This document shows, one piece after another, positions 33,692-42,363 of a DNA stretch of 64,000 nt. Source of the stretch: Natrinema salifodinae (GTDB lineage: Archaea > Halobacteriota > Halobacteria > Halobacteriales > Natrialbaceae); assembly GCF_900110455.1 (NCBI RefSeq), contig NZ_FOIS01000001.1, positions 496,001 through 560,000 of the forward strand, written 5' to 3'. The notes below the pieces were generated by a model, which did no database searches, was not told the DNA's origin, and worked only from the letters and a program-made list of their open reading frames with translations. Position 1 is the stretch's first letter. Every line of letters begins with the position of its first letter. Made by a program: the position numbers and the translations under genes.

Positions 33692-34897
33692 ATGGGTTCG
33701 AAGAAGCGACGCGAACGAGCGACGGAGTCGTCGGAGACGAAGACGGAGACGGCGACCGAGTCGACGACGGTCCAGCGAACGAGTCACGGGGCGGCGGCAC
33801 GCTCGACTGAGACGGCCGCGGGCTCGCAGGCACACGCGGTGAATAGCGGCCGGCCTGACGTGGTCGACGTCCACGGACCGAACCCGGACGAGTTGTACGG
33901 CGGGAACCCAATGGCAGCGTGCGACATCGGCGGGACTGCGCCGGCACCGACGCCCAGCGAATACAACGTCCAGCGCGCTCTCAATGGGACCGACACGACC
34001 AAAGACGAGGTCCCGGACACGGTTCTCGAAGTCCTCGGACAGGGTGGCAAACCGCTCGAGACACCGATCCAACGCGCCCTCGAAGAGGGTCTGGACGCGG
34101 ATTTCTCGAACGTCCGCATCCACACGGGTGCGACCGCCGCCGAAGCTGCCGACACGATCGACGCGAAGGCGTTCACCTGCGGGAACGACATCGTCTTCAA
34201 TGCCGGCGAATACGATCCGGAAAGCCCGGAAGGGCAGTTCCTGCTGGCCCACGAGTTGGCCCACGTCCGCCAGCAGACCGGTGCGGCGATCAGCATGATG
34301 CCGAAGTCGAATGCCGATCTCGAGATCGATCCCGATCCCCAATTAGAGCGCGAGGCCGACCAGGCGGCTGCGCAGGCAGTGTCCAGTGAGGACCCGCTAA
34401 CCGTGAATCGGCTTGGGACGGACGTGCACATCCAGCGGATGCCGACCGAGGCGCAACTCGACCAGGCGCGTGCGGAAGTCGAAGAACGCTTCGGTACGAG
34501 CGTTTCTGCAAACCCCGAGAGCCTTGCCAAAGAGGTCGAGCGGCTCAGAGCAAACCAAGAAGAGATGATGGAGGTCCTCGTCGAAGCCAAACCAGGGGCA
34601 GCCACGGACGGGCCGGACGTCCTCGAGGCAGCGAGCAAAGGACTGGCCGGGGGAGTCACCGGTGCCGTCGTCGGATCGCTTCTCGGACCCGGTGGGACCG
34701 CAACTGGGTTCGCCGCCGGACTCGCGAGCAGCGTCGCTACGGACGTCTCGAAAGAGGGGACGGAGTGGCTGCTGGATAACAGTCCTGGCAGTTCCGCCCT
34801 CGAACTCGAAGCCAGAATCGAGTCGCTCGAAAAACGGCTCGCTGAATTACGAAACGAACAGCCCTGGCATGATACCAGTGGATTAGTCGAATTCTAA
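33692..34897 (+). CDS. DUF4157 (eCIS core domain) protein with HExxH motif
   Basis: The 401-residue product has a charged Ser/Thr-rich N-terminus without signal peptide. The DUF4157 core spans about 122-200 (PLETPIQRALEEGLDADFSN, VRIHTG, HELAHVRQQTG), with the zinc-protease-like HExxH at His187-His191. A Glu/Arg helical region follows, then a glycine-zipper hydrophobic segment (about 317-350, GGVTGAVVGSLLGPGGTATG) and a C-terminal coiled coil (about 375-395). DUF4157 is known as a marker of cargo or toxin-like proteins tied to extracellular contractile injection systems, but no tail, sheath or baseplate gene is present here. The partner at 34900 starts two bases after the stop. Function is unknown; a protease-like or secreted role is only inferred. 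Confidence 0.82.
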   Translation: MGSKKRRERATESSETKTETATESTTVQRTSHGAAARSTETAAGSQAHAVNSGRPDVVDVHGPNPDELYGGNPMAACDIGGTAPAPTPSEYNVQRALNGTDTTKDEVPDTVLEVLGQGGKPLETPIQRALEEGLDADFSNVRIHTGATAAEAADTIDAKAFTCGNDIVFNAGEYDPESPEGQFLLAHELAHVRQQTGAAISMMPKSNADLEIDPDPQLEREADQAAAQAVSSEDPLTVNRLGTDVHIQRMPTEAQLDQARAEVEERFGTSVSANPESLAKEVERLRANQEEMMEVLVEAKPGAATDGPDVLEAASKGLAGGVTGAVVGSLLGPGGTATGFAAGLASSVATDVSKEGTEWLLDNSPGSSALELEARIESLEKRLAELRNEQPWHDTSGLVEF

Positions 34898-34899
34898 TC

Positions 34900-35907
34900 A
34901 TGAAGGCAGAAATAAAGAAGGAAACCGAAGACGGATTCGGTCTACTAGTTGTTGATAATAATCGGTCCGAACACAAAATCGGGATTAGATTTGACGGGAG
35001 GATTGACGGCCACCTCTGTGATGCTTATGCTGACGATCCGAATCACCGCACCGAAGAAGAGAACGAGCACAACAACCAGGCTCGCCGCTTCGCCAAATAC
35101 TTCGTCTACGCCGAACGTGGCTACGACATCGTCGAACGCACGGAGAATCCGGATTCCATCGAGGCAGTCCGACAGGCGATTGCCGACCTGTCATCCGACG
35201 CTTTCGAGGAGTTTTTCGGTCCGATCCACCAGCAACTCCGGAGCCATCACGATGCGACCGTCGTGCGCCCCCGCGCTTTGCCCGCCGCCGTCCGGTATCC
35301 GGACGACGTGATCTACAAGCAGGATCTTTACCTCGGGAGAGACCCCCGCGAGAGTGCGTTCGCAGACACTGCGCGAACGATCGCCGCCGAGACCGGACTC
35401 GATCTCGACGACGCCATGCGGCCTCGAGTGCTCGCTGACATTCCATCCCATGACCTCGACCAGTGGCAGGAATTCACCGAGGAGTTGGCTGATGAGATCG
35501 ACACGGACGCTGTAGACGCCGAACTACAACTCGAAGAGGGGGCCGTCTCGGGCATTCACGTCTCCTATCCGGACCGGAACGGAGAACTCGTTACCGATGA
35601 CGCCGACGATCCACTCGACCGCCAGCCGGACGCCCGACTCGAACTAGTAACGGCCGATCCTGGGTCTCTCGACGACTTCAAAACGTACCTCGATCACCAC
35701 CTCAAGTGCCAGGTGCGTGACTGCCTCGTCGGGATGGGCCTGGTCCCGCCCAAGAAGTACCGCGTGCTCGGTCCCGGCAAGTTCATCTACACCCGCCGAT
35801 ACAACCACTACGACATATATCCGGAACTGCACAGCAGTCGTACCGAACCAGAGCGACTGTTTGGGCGAGTGCGGCGCGCACAATCATATTTGTGGAAGCT
35901 GATATAA
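34900..35907 (+). CDS. Unknown protein paired with the DUF4157 gene
   Basis: The 335-residue product is unrecognised. The first 45 codons are distinctly AT-richer than the surroundings, which suggests transfer or relaxed selection. The N-terminal part (residues 1-100) is polar and acidic. The middle is acidic and helical. The C-terminal module (about 278-325: DDFKTYLDHHLKCQVRDC, VGMGLVPPKKYRVLG, RRYNHYDIYPE) is rich in Tyr, His and Cys. That module recurs in decayed form at 35937-36155, so it behaves as a separable unit. The gene starts two bases after the DUF4157 stop, so an operon and a protein-level partnership (immunity, chaperone or co-effector) are likely but unproven. Confidence 0.72.
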   Translation: MKAEIKKETEDGFGLLVVDNNRSEHKIGIRFDGRIDGHLCDAYADDPNHRTEEENEHNNQARRFAKYFVYAERGYDIVERTENPDSIEAVRQAIADLSSDAFEEFFGPIHQQLRSHHDATVVRPRALPAAVRYPDDVIYKQDLYLGRDPRESAFADTARTIAAETGLDLDDAMRPRVLADIPSHDLDQWQEFTEELADEIDTDAVDAELQLEEGAVSGIHVSYPDRNGELVTDDADDPLDRQPDARLELVTADPGSLDDFKTYLDHHLKCQVRDCLVGMGLVPPKKYRVLGPGKFIYTRRYNHYDIYPELHSSRTEPERLFGRVRRAQSYLWKLI

Positions 35908-35936
35908 GGACGTTCGAAGACAGTCAAGAGAATTGA

Positions 35937-36155
35937 TATCCTCCCGCCCAGAAGGGCGAGGAGTTCCGCGAGTACGTGGATCATCACCACCGATGTCAGG
36001 TGCAGGATTGCTTCGTTGGAATGGGCCTGGTTCCGCCAGAGCCCTATCGCGTCGTCGGCTTCGGGAAGTTCATCTACATCCGTCGATACGATCACTACGA
36101 TCTTTACCTGCAGTTTCACTTGCGAGACGGGGACCACGAAGCTATCATTCGGTAG
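35937..36155 (+). pseudogene. Orphan copy of the C-terminal module of the 34900 gene
   Basis: An open stretch without a good start codon encodes EEFREYVDHHHRCQVQDC, then VGMGLVPPEPYRVVGFGKF and RRYDHYDLYLQF. This lines up with the C-terminus of the 34900 gene almost residue for residue, with about half or more identical, then runs to its own TAG at 36153. The N-terminal two thirds are missing. It looks like the remnant of a second copy, or a stored alternative C-terminus. Confidence 0.75.
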
Positions 36156-36160
36156 TCCGC

Positions 36161-36251
36161 TCCGGTGAGGACGATCCCGACAATGGAGAGGGGCCAGTTC
36201 CTGCCGGCGCACGAACTGCCACGGTCCCAGCAGACTGACGCGGCGACCAGT
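36161..36251 (+). pseudogene. Decayed DUF4157 core fragment, HExxH destroyed
   Basis: Read with one frameshift, this stretch gives SGEDDPDNGE then GQFLPAHELPRSQQTDAATS. It aligns to residues 171-201 of the DUF4157 protein (AGEYDPESPE, GQFLLAHELAHVRQQTGAAIS). The second metal His is lost (HELAH has become HELPR), and a one-base change in a G run near 36190 breaks the frame. No other part of that gene is visible nearby. Confidence 0.7.
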
Positions 36252-36350
36252 CACAAGCTATCGAGGGCTCGCTTTTCGTCCCCATCCGAACAGCATCAGT
36301 CGGAAGACACGAAAGACAGATAAAAGACCCCGCGCTGTGAATAGACAGAT

Positions 36351-36527
36351 ATGGACGTTCCGTACGACCTCACCTCGTACGTTCGGGTGTTGAAATTGGC
36401 GGAGACACCCACTACTGAGGAGTTCCTCCAGGTGTCGAAAATCGCTGGTGCGGGCATTTTGTTCGTCGGACTCATCGGGTTCCTCATCGGCGCAATCATG
36501 CTGTTCCTGACAGGTGGTGGCCTCTAA
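36351..36527 (+). CDS. secE: Protein translocase subunit SecE (Sec61 gamma)
   Basis: This 58-residue, single-helix subunit clamps the SecY channel. It begins [20 protein letters not shown], the usual amphipathic helix with the archaeal core ([16 protein letters not shown]), followed by one hydrophobic helix ([16 protein letters not shown]). The length is normal for archaea. Its stop overlaps the nusG start in TAATG at 36525-36529, the conserved secE-nusG arrangement. Confidence 0.93.
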   Translation: MDVPYDLTSYVRVLKLAETPTTEEFLQVSKIAGAGILFVGLIGFLIGAIMLFLTGGGL

Positions 36528-36964
36528 TGGGCATCTACGCTGTCAAGACGACGGCGAGCCAGGAGCGCACCGTCGCGGACATGATCATCAACCGCGAGGA
36601 GCCGGAGATCCACGCGGCGCTCGCACCCGACTCGCTGACGTCGTACGTGATGGTCGAGGCGGACGGCGACGCCGTTCTGAACCGCGTCCTCGAAGATATT
36701 CCGCACGCGCGAAGCATCGTCCCCGGCGAGTCCGATATCTCCGAGGTCGAGCACTTCCTCTCGCCCAAGCCGGACGTCGAGGGGATCGCCGAGGGCGACA
36801 TCGTCGAACTCATCGCCGGTCCGTTCAAGGGTGAGAAGGCGCAGGTCCAGCGCATCGACGAGGGCAAAGACCAGGTGACGGTCGAACTGTACGAGGCGAC
36901 GGTCCCGATTCCCGTGACGGTGCGGGGCGATCAGATTCGCGTCCTCGACTCCGACGAACGGTAG
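36527..36964 (+). CDS. spt5: Transcription elongation factor Spt5 (NusG)
   Basis: This factor binds the RNA polymerase clamp with Spt4 to keep elongation processive. The 145 residues contain the NGN domain ([19 protein letters not shown]) and a KOW domain ([22 protein letters not shown]). It overlaps secE by one base and is cotranscribed with it. Confidence 0.95.
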   Translation: MGIYAVKTTASQERTVADMIINREEPEIHAALAPDSLTSYVMVEADGDAVLNRVLEDIPHARSIVPGESDISEVEHFLSPKPDVEGIAEGDIVELIAGPFKGEKAQVQRIDEGKDQVTVELYEATVPIPVTVRGDQIRVLDSDER

Positions 36965-37201
36965 AGCGTCGAGTCGCTCACCGCGCACGCTACGCGCGGC
37001 GAGCGCGTTTCTCCATAGTGGCGTCTTCTCGAACACTGGTGAGTCCGAATTCGGTCGCGCGGTTCGATGGACCGCTCCGCGCTACCGGACCGAGCGTGCG
37101 CCGTCTCCGCTGGCCCGGCTATTTACTGCACAATATCTATACAAAAATAAATACTATCCGTACGTCCGTGAAACGATCTCCCGTTCGCGTCACAGACGCG
37201 G

Positions 37202-38023
37202 ATGATACCAATGCCATCGAACGGATATCCGAATTCGACGGCGAGGAACAGTGCTTCAACGGACGACGGCTCGGTCTCGAGACGGCGGCTGCTCGGAACC
37301 GCGGCGACGGCGGTCGTCACGGGCGCCGGGCTGAGCGCCGCGTCGGGCTCGGCCGCGGCCGAGCCCGACGAAATCATGGAGATCGACTTTCGAGACGGCG
37401 TCCCCGACGTCACTGACGCGCCGCAGAACGAAGCCGAAGTCGTGTTCAAGATCCACGGGTACACGAGTTCGTCGGCCAGCGTCGAGCGGGCCGCGACGTT
37501 CCGGGACACGGCCAGGGCGGTCGGCTACGACGGCGCCGTCACCGCGGTCACCTGGGACGACAGCGGCCTGCCGTCGTCGGCGATGCAGCGCGCCAGGGAC
37601 ACCGGCGACCCGTTCGCCGTCTGGCTAGCCGACTACACCGACGCGAACCCGTCGACGACGATCCGGCTGCTCGGCCACTCGATGGGCGGTATCGTCCAGT
37701 TGGAAACGCTCGCGGCCATCGACGGCGCGTTCACGGTCGCGACGGCCGATAGCATCGGCTCGTTCGCGGCGTCCGACGCGCCCTGCGGGGACGGCGCGTT
37801 CTTCGACGCCATTCGAGCCTCTGCCGGGACGGTCCACAACTACTACTCGACGAACGACGGCGTCGCTAGACTGGGGAGCGGCCCGGCAGACTGCGGCGGC
37901 TGGTTCGGTGACGGCACCACGCCGGACAACTACGACGACGTCGACGTGAGCGATTCGGTCTCGAATCACTCCGCTTACAGGGCGGAGACCGGCTGCGTGT
38001 CCGCGATCGTCGACAATTACTGA
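37202..38023 (+). CDS. Tat-exported alpha/beta hydrolase (lipase/esterase-like)
   Basis: The 273-residue secreted protein has a Tat signal (SRRRLLGTAA, residues 26-35) followed by an Ala-rich stretch and likely cleavage near SAAAEP. The mature domain shows the nucleophile elbow GHSMGG, an oxyanion region KIHGYTSSSAS, and late Asp (YDDVDVSD) and His (NHSAY) residues that could complete the triad. An ester substrate is likely but unknown. The ATG at 37202 is used; 37211 is equally possible. An AT-rich island (about 37126-37153, including ACAAAAATAAATAC) lies upstream and would give a short leader. Confidence 0.83.
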   Translation: MIPMPSNGYPNSTARNSASTDDGSVSRRRLLGTAATAVVTGAGLSAASGSAAAEPDEIMEIDFRDGVPDVTDAPQNEAEVVFKIHGYTSSSASVERAATFRDTARAVGYDGAVTAVTWDDSGLPSSAMQRARDTGDPFAVWLADYTDANPSTTIRLLGHSMGGIVQLETLAAIDGAFTVATADSIGSFAASDAPCGDGAFFDAIRASAGTVHNYYSTNDGVARLGSGPADCGGWFGDGTTPDNYDDVDVSDSVSNHSAYRAETGCVSAIVDNY

Positions 38024-38214
38024 CGGCGCGCCGTCCGGTTCGCTGACGGCAAGCGACCGGGTTTTACTCCTTCAATACGCGCTGATCGCCGGTCGGTGTC
38101 GGAAGCGGACGCCGCCAGGCGGGGACGCCGTGGGCGAGAGCGTGCGCGAATCGATCGTCGAGTTCGTGGAAAAAGACGGCGAGCGGAGAGTAGACGGGCC
38201 GGGCGCGCGGACGC

Positions 38215-38502
38215 CTACCGTTTCAGCTCCGCGGCGATCGTCTGCATGTCCGCGACCGATTCGATCTCGTCGAGCAGCTCTTCGCGTTCGCGGACTTCCT
38301 CGGAGCTGGCGCCGTAGGCGCGGACGTACTCGGCGCGGCTGTGTTCGGTGAAGGTGTGGCGGATCGCGAGGTACCCGTCGGGGACGACGGTGCCACAGAC
38401 TTGACACTCGCGGCGCTGGTGATCCGTCGCCTGGTGGACGACGGCCGACTCGACGTCCTCGAAGACCGATCCGCAGCCGGCGATTCCGCATTCCCAGGCC
38501 AT
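38215..38502 (-). CDS. C2H2-type zinc finger protein (haloarchaeal, hypothetical)
   Basis: The 95-residue protein has two Cys/His groups: WECGIAGCG..VVHQATDH and CQVC..IRHTFTEH. These fit two small zinc fingers of C2H2 type in the first 55 residues. A charged helical tail follows. It may bind DNA, RNA or protein. It is convergent with the hydrolase gene; the 190-base gap between them holds no supported gene. Confidence 0.78.
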   Translation of the reverse strand: MAWECGIAGCGSVFEDVESAVVHQATDHQRRECQVCGTVVPDGYLAIRHTFTEHSRAEYVRAYGASSEEVREREELLDEIESVADMQTIAAELKR

Positions 38503-38722
38503 TTGATACCGACACTCGATCGGCCGCCCTAATGATCTTTTCGCAGCGACGCGTCTCGGCCGGCGCGGTGGGCGCCGACAGTCGTCGATTTCCAGGGCTA
38601 ACGGCCGTTCGTCGCGATCGACCCGGAGCGGCCGGTCGTGCCGGTCGCCGACGTGATCGAGGCCGCCGTCGAGTAGCCACCAAATCAGAATTCATAACTC
38701 GACTGTACCGAAACTACCGCTC

Positions 38723-39502
38723 GTGACCGATGGAGACGGAGGCGGCGAAGCGCCGTTCCGAGTTGACTGCCACGTGAAGGTCCTCGACGACCGCATCGTC
38801 GAGCGGGCCAGGCGGGCCGGCCTCGACGCGATCGTCTACGCGCCCCACTTCACCCGCCTGCCGGAGATCCGCGAGCGAGCGGCGGCCTACTCCAGCGAGG
38901 ACCTGCTGGTGATCCCCGCCCGCGAGGTCTTTACCGGCTCGTGGCACAACCGCAAGCACGTCCTCGCGTTGGGTCTCGACGAGCCCGTCCCCGATTTCAT
39001 TCCGCTCGAGGCGGCGATGGCCGAGTTCGAGCGCCAGAACGCGACGGTGCTCGTGCCCCACCCCGAGTTCGCGACGGTGAGCCTCTCCGAAGCGGATATC
39101 CGTCAGTATGCGGATCTGATCGACGCCGTCGAGATCTTCAACCCGAAACACCTGCCGGCGAACAACCGCCGCGCGAGTGATATCGCCGAGACGCTCTCGA
39201 TACCGCCGTTTACCTCGTCGTACGCTCACCTCCGGCGGTCCGTCGGCATCGCCTACACCGCCTTCGATGCGCCGATCGAGAACGAGGCCGACCTCGTCGC
39301 CGCGCTCGCCGACGGCGTCGCCCGTCGGGTCGTCTACGATAACGGCCTCGATCGAGTCCTGGCGACCTCGACCGAACTCGCCCACCTGATCTACGAGAAT
39401 ACCTGGGAGAAGGTCGACCGACTCTTCCTTTCGGGGACGGAGCCGACCCATCCGCAACACATCGCCTACGACGGCCGGTTCGACGACGTCGCGGTCTATT
39501 AG
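38723..39502 (+). CDS. PHP-domain protein (RNase P subunit p30/PHP-associated type)
   Basis: This is a predicted phosphoesterase. The 259 residues carry PHP motifs with unusual first ligands (RVDCHVKVLDD in place of HxH), then VYAPHFTRLPE, VIPAREVF, VPHPEFATVS and SSYAHLRR. The PHP-associated C-terminal region follows. The start is the GTG at 38723 since no ATG precedes the conserved sequence. The first metal motif reads DCHV, so the His pair is incomplete by eye. The function is unknown. Confidence 0.78.
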   Translation: MTDGDGGGEAPFRVDCHVKVLDDRIVERARRAGLDAIVYAPHFTRLPEIRERAAAYSSEDLLVIPAREVFTGSWHNRKHVLALGLDEPVPDFIPLEAAMAEFERQNATVLVPHPEFATVSLSEADIRQYADLIDAVEIFNPKHLPANNRRASDIAETLSIPPFTSSYAHLRRSVGIAYTAFDAPIENEADLVAALADGVARRVVYDNGLDRVLATSTELAHLIYENTWEKVDRLFLSGTEPTHPQHIAYDGRFDDVAVY

Positions 39503-39548
39503 GGTCCTCGTGGCGGTTCGAACCTCGGTGGAAACGCGTCCCTCGTAG

Positions 39549-39995
39549 TCACGCGACTCTCGAGAGCGTCTCCGCGACCCGGTCCCAGTGACTGCCGCGC
39601 CAGAAGTACTGACCGCAGTCGCGGCAGACCCAGATCTCGGTTTCGGCCGGATCGGGTGCGTATTCGGGCGTCGATACGTCGGAATCGACGCGGTCGAGCG
39701 GCCCGTTACAGCGCCCGCAAAACGCGGGATCGGCCGCCAGCGAGAGGTCGACGCCCGCCGCAGCGAGTTCCGCGAGTTGCGCCTCGACGTCGCGGGATTC
39801 GAGCGAGATCGACGCCGCGGCTCGATCGGCGAGTTCGCCGTCCCTGGTGACGATCGTCCGGTCTTCGTTCCGGGCCGCGGCGAGCACCGCATCGTCGGCC
39901 TCGAGTCCGCGATCGCCGGCGTAGGCGGTGTCGTGGTTGCACATCCGCAGGTACGCGATCAGGCCGCCGCACATGACGTCGAGGAGGAGGCGCAT
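39549..39995 (-). CDS. Mut7-C RNase-domain protein
   Basis: The 148-residue protein has a PIN-like N-terminal half (MRLLLDVMCGGLIAYLR..., GDRGLEADD, RTIVTRDGELADRA) and a C-terminal zinc ribbon (CGRCNGPL, CRDCGQYFWRGSHW). This is the Mut7-C arrangement, predicted to be a ribonuclease. I chose the ATG at 39995 because the domain begins at its first residues. It is convergent with the PHP gene and 59 bases downstream of the PolX stop on the same strand. Confidence 0.85.
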   Translation of the reverse strand: MRLLLDVMCGGLIAYLRMCNHDTAYAGDRGLEADDAVLAAARNEDRTIVTRDGELADRAAASISLESRDVEAQLAELAAAGVDLSLAADPAFCGRCNGPLDRVDSDVSTPEYAPDPAETEIWVCRDCGQYFWRGSHWDRVAETLSRVA

Positions 39996-40054
39996 AGTAG
40001 GTCGGTGGAGGTGGTGGTTGGAGGTGGTAACGGGACGCTCGGAACCGGATCCGT

Positions 40055-41806
40055 TCAGTGGAGGAACTCGCGGACGTCCTCGAGGTCCCAGGTGTTGATC
40101 ACGTCCGACGGCTCGGCCCAGCCGCGGCGCGCGGTGTGGACGCCCCAGCGCATATACTCGAGCGTCGAGGGCTGGTGGGCGTCGGTGTTGATCGAGATCG
40201 GGGCGCCCGCCTCGACGGCCGCCTGGACGGCGCTGCCCCACAGGTCGAGCCGCCGGGGGTTGCTGTTGACCTCGAGGGCGGTGCCGTGTTCGGCGGCGGC
40301 CTTTCCGAGCGCGGTCGCGTCGAACTCGAGGCCGGAGCGCTCGTTGAGCAGCCGCCCGCTGGGGTGGCCCAGGATGTCGATCGCCGGATTCTCGACGGCG
40401 GTGACGAGCCGCTCGGTGGCCGTTTCCGCGTCCTGATCGAGCGCACTGTGGGTCGAGGCGACGATCACGTCCAACGCGTCGATCACTTCCTCGGAGAGGC
40501 CGATCTCGCCGTCGGCGTCGACGTTGGCCTCGATCCCGGCGAAGACCGCGATATCGGCCGCGGCGCCGACCTCGCGGATAGCTTCGACCTGCTCGAGGAT
40601 CTCGGTATCGGATAGGCCCATCCCGCCGACGATACCGGGGCCCTCGGCGTGGTCGGCGACGCCGTAGTAGTCGTACCCCATGTCCGCGGCGGCCTCGACC
40701 ATCGCCTCGATGTCGGTGTTGCCGTCGGACCACTCCGTGTGGCTGTGGAAGTCGCCGCGGATATCCTCGCGCGTGATGAGATCCGGCAGCTCGCCCTTTT
40801 CGGCGGCGGCGATCTCGCCGCGATCCGTTCGGAGTTCCGGCGGGATCCACGGCAGCCCGAGGGCCTCGTACATGCCCTCCTCGGTCTCGCCCGCGACGCG
40901 CTCGCCCACGCGCTGACCCGCCTCCTCGTCCTCGACGTCGCTGACGTCGAAGGCGCCGTACTCGTTTAACTTCATCCCGCGGTCGATCGCGTAGTTGCGT
41001 AGGGCGACGTTGTGGTCCTTGCTCCCCGTAAAGTACTGCAGGGCGGAGCCGAACTCCCCGGGGACGACCACGCGCAGGTCGACGCGACTCTCGCCGACGC
41101 GGACGCTGGCTTTCTCCGGCCCGGACTCGATCTCGTCGTCGACCGAGTCCCAGGCGACGAACGCCTCGACGACGTCCTCGCCCGCGTCGGTGGCCGCGAG
41201 CACGTCCACGTCGCCGATCGTCTCGCGCCACCGGCGGATCGAGCCCGCGACCTCGCAACGTTGGACCGCGTCGATCGATTCGAGGAACGCGAGCACGTCG
41301 TCGGCGAGCGGCCTGGCCTCGCCGAGTAGCTGGCGCTGGCCGACCGTGCGAGCGAACTCCAGATTGTCGAGGATGTTCTGTTCGGTCTTCGGGCCGAACC
41401 CCTTGACCTCCTGAACCTCGCCGGCCTCGGCGGCCGCCTCGAGATCGTCCAGCGTCTGGACCCCGAGTTCGCGATAGAGCTTGCCGGCGGTCTTGGGGCC
41501 GACGCCCTCGATGCGGGTGATGTCGGCGATGTCGATGGGGAGATTCTCGCGCAGCTCCTCGAGTTCGTCGATCCCGCCGGTCTCGACGTACTCGACGATC
41601 TTCGAGGCGATGGCGTCGCCGACGCCGTCGATCTCCTCGAGGACCGCCTCGTCGCCGGCCTCGACGCGATCGGCGATCGGCGACGGATGCGTGCGGACGT
41701 TCTCGGCCGCTCGCCGGTACGCCCGGGGTTTGTACTCGACGTCGTCGGCCTCGAGCAGGTCGGCGAACTCCTCGAAGCGGGCCGCGATCTCGGCGTTCGT
41801 CGCCAT
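40055..41806 (-). CDS. polX: DNA polymerase X family protein with C-terminal PHP domain (PolX)
   Basis: This is a repair-type DNA polymerase with a 3'-5' exonuclease-like PHP domain. The 583 residues contain helix-hairpin-helix repeats (LEEIDGVGDAIASKI, RIEGVGPKTAGKL, EVKGFGPKTEQNIL), the Pol X palm with its Asp pair (TIGDVDVLAAT), and a PHP domain from about residue 340 (DFHSHTEWSDGN, YGVADHAEG, NSNPRRLDLWG). The layout and length match bacterial and archaeal PolX. It overlaps the DUF5788 gene by one base (41806) and is probably cotranscribed. Confidence 0.93.
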   Translation of the reverse strand: MATNAEIAARFEEFADLLEADDVEYKPRAYRRAAENVRTHPSPIADRVEAGDEAVLEEIDGVGDAIASKIVEYVETGGIDELEELRENLPIDIADITRIEGVGPKTAGKLYRELGVQTLDDLEAAAEAGEVQEVKGFGPKTEQNILDNLEFARTVGQRQLLGEARPLADDVLAFLESIDAVQRCEVAGSIRRWRETIGDVDVLAATDAGEDVVEAFVAWDSVDDEIESGPEKASVRVGESRVDLRVVVPGEFGSALQYFTGSKDHNVALRNYAIDRGMKLNEYGAFDVSDVEDEEAGQRVGERVAGETEEGMYEALGLPWIPPELRTDRGEIAAAEKGELPDLITREDIRGDFHSHTEWSDGNTDIEAMVEAAADMGYDYYGVADHAEGPGIVGGMGLSDTEILEQVEAIREVGAAADIAVFAGIEANVDADGEIGLSEEVIDALDVIVASTHSALDQDAETATERLVTAVENPAIDILGHPSGRLLNERSGLEFDATALGKAAAEHGTALEVNSNPRRLDLWGSAVQAAVEAGAPISINTDAHQPSTLEYMRWGVHTARRGWAEPSDVINTWDLEDVREFLH

Positions 41807-42246
41807 CAGCGCCCCCTCCGCGCGTTCGCGTCGTCGTCCTGGCCCAGCGCCTTCTGCAGGAAGGACATCCAGCGCTTGCGGTCGGCGGCCTGCTGGGCCT
41901 TCTGCTCGCGTTCGAGGTCCGTCGGCCCGAGGCTCTCTAAGGCGTTCAGCGCCCGGTCGATCCCGATAATGCTCTGGGCGAGTTCCTCGCCCTCCGACCG
42001 GGTGATCGCGCCCTCCTCGATCCGCTCGAGTCGGTCGAGTCGCTCGCGCCGCAGGTTCTTTTTCGCCTGCTCGACGCGCTCGCGCTCGCCTGGCGGGACC
42101 GTCTCGCGGCGCTTGATCTCGAAGACGAACGTCCGGAGGTCGATCTCCTCCCCCTGGACGGTGATCGTCTCCGGGATGTCCGCGCCGACGGTCGCGCCCT
42201 CGCGCTCGACGCGCTCGAGCAGTTGCTTGCGCTCGTACTCTTGCAC
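41806..42246 (-). CDS. DUF5788-type haloarchaeal protein
   Basis: The 146-residue product is charged and helical, starting VQEYERKQLLERVERE. It has the motif ITVQGEEIDLRTFVFEIKRRE and an Arg/Glu-rich second half. I chose the GTG at 42246. A TACATTTTT box on the minus strand (about 42270-42282) lies about 30 bases before it, which suits a leaderless transcript, while the ATG at 42273 would lie inside that box. It precedes PolX in a likely operon; a DNA-repair link is only positional. Confidence 0.72.
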   Translation of the reverse strand: MQEYERKQLLERVEREGATVGADIPETITVQGEEIDLRTFVFEIKRRETVPPGERERVEQAKKNLRRERLDRLERIEEGAITRSEGEELAQSIIGIDRALNALESLGPTDLEREQKAQQAADRKRWMSFLQKALGQDDDANARRGR

Positions 42247-42363
42247 ATCGTGATATGGGGGGCGGGGACGCAAAAATGTACAGTCCGCCGGGGGTGCGTC
42301 GCGTCGAATGCGGACACTTCAAAACCCCAAACCCCTTAGCGGCTCCGCACATACCCCCGCGCA

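Noticed and set aside
38130-38215. Small open frame starting with GTG (GESVRESIVEFVEKDGE)
   Set aside because: Only the first 20 or so residues look coding-like; the rest overlaps the zinc finger gene antisense. Not supportable.
38602-38676. Short open stretch ending in a protein-like C-terminus (VAIDPERPVVPVADVIEAAVE)
   Set aside because: The sequence looks like haloarchaeal coding DNA but a stop lies directly upstream and no start or family is visible. It may be a gene remnant, but 24 codons are too few to support one.
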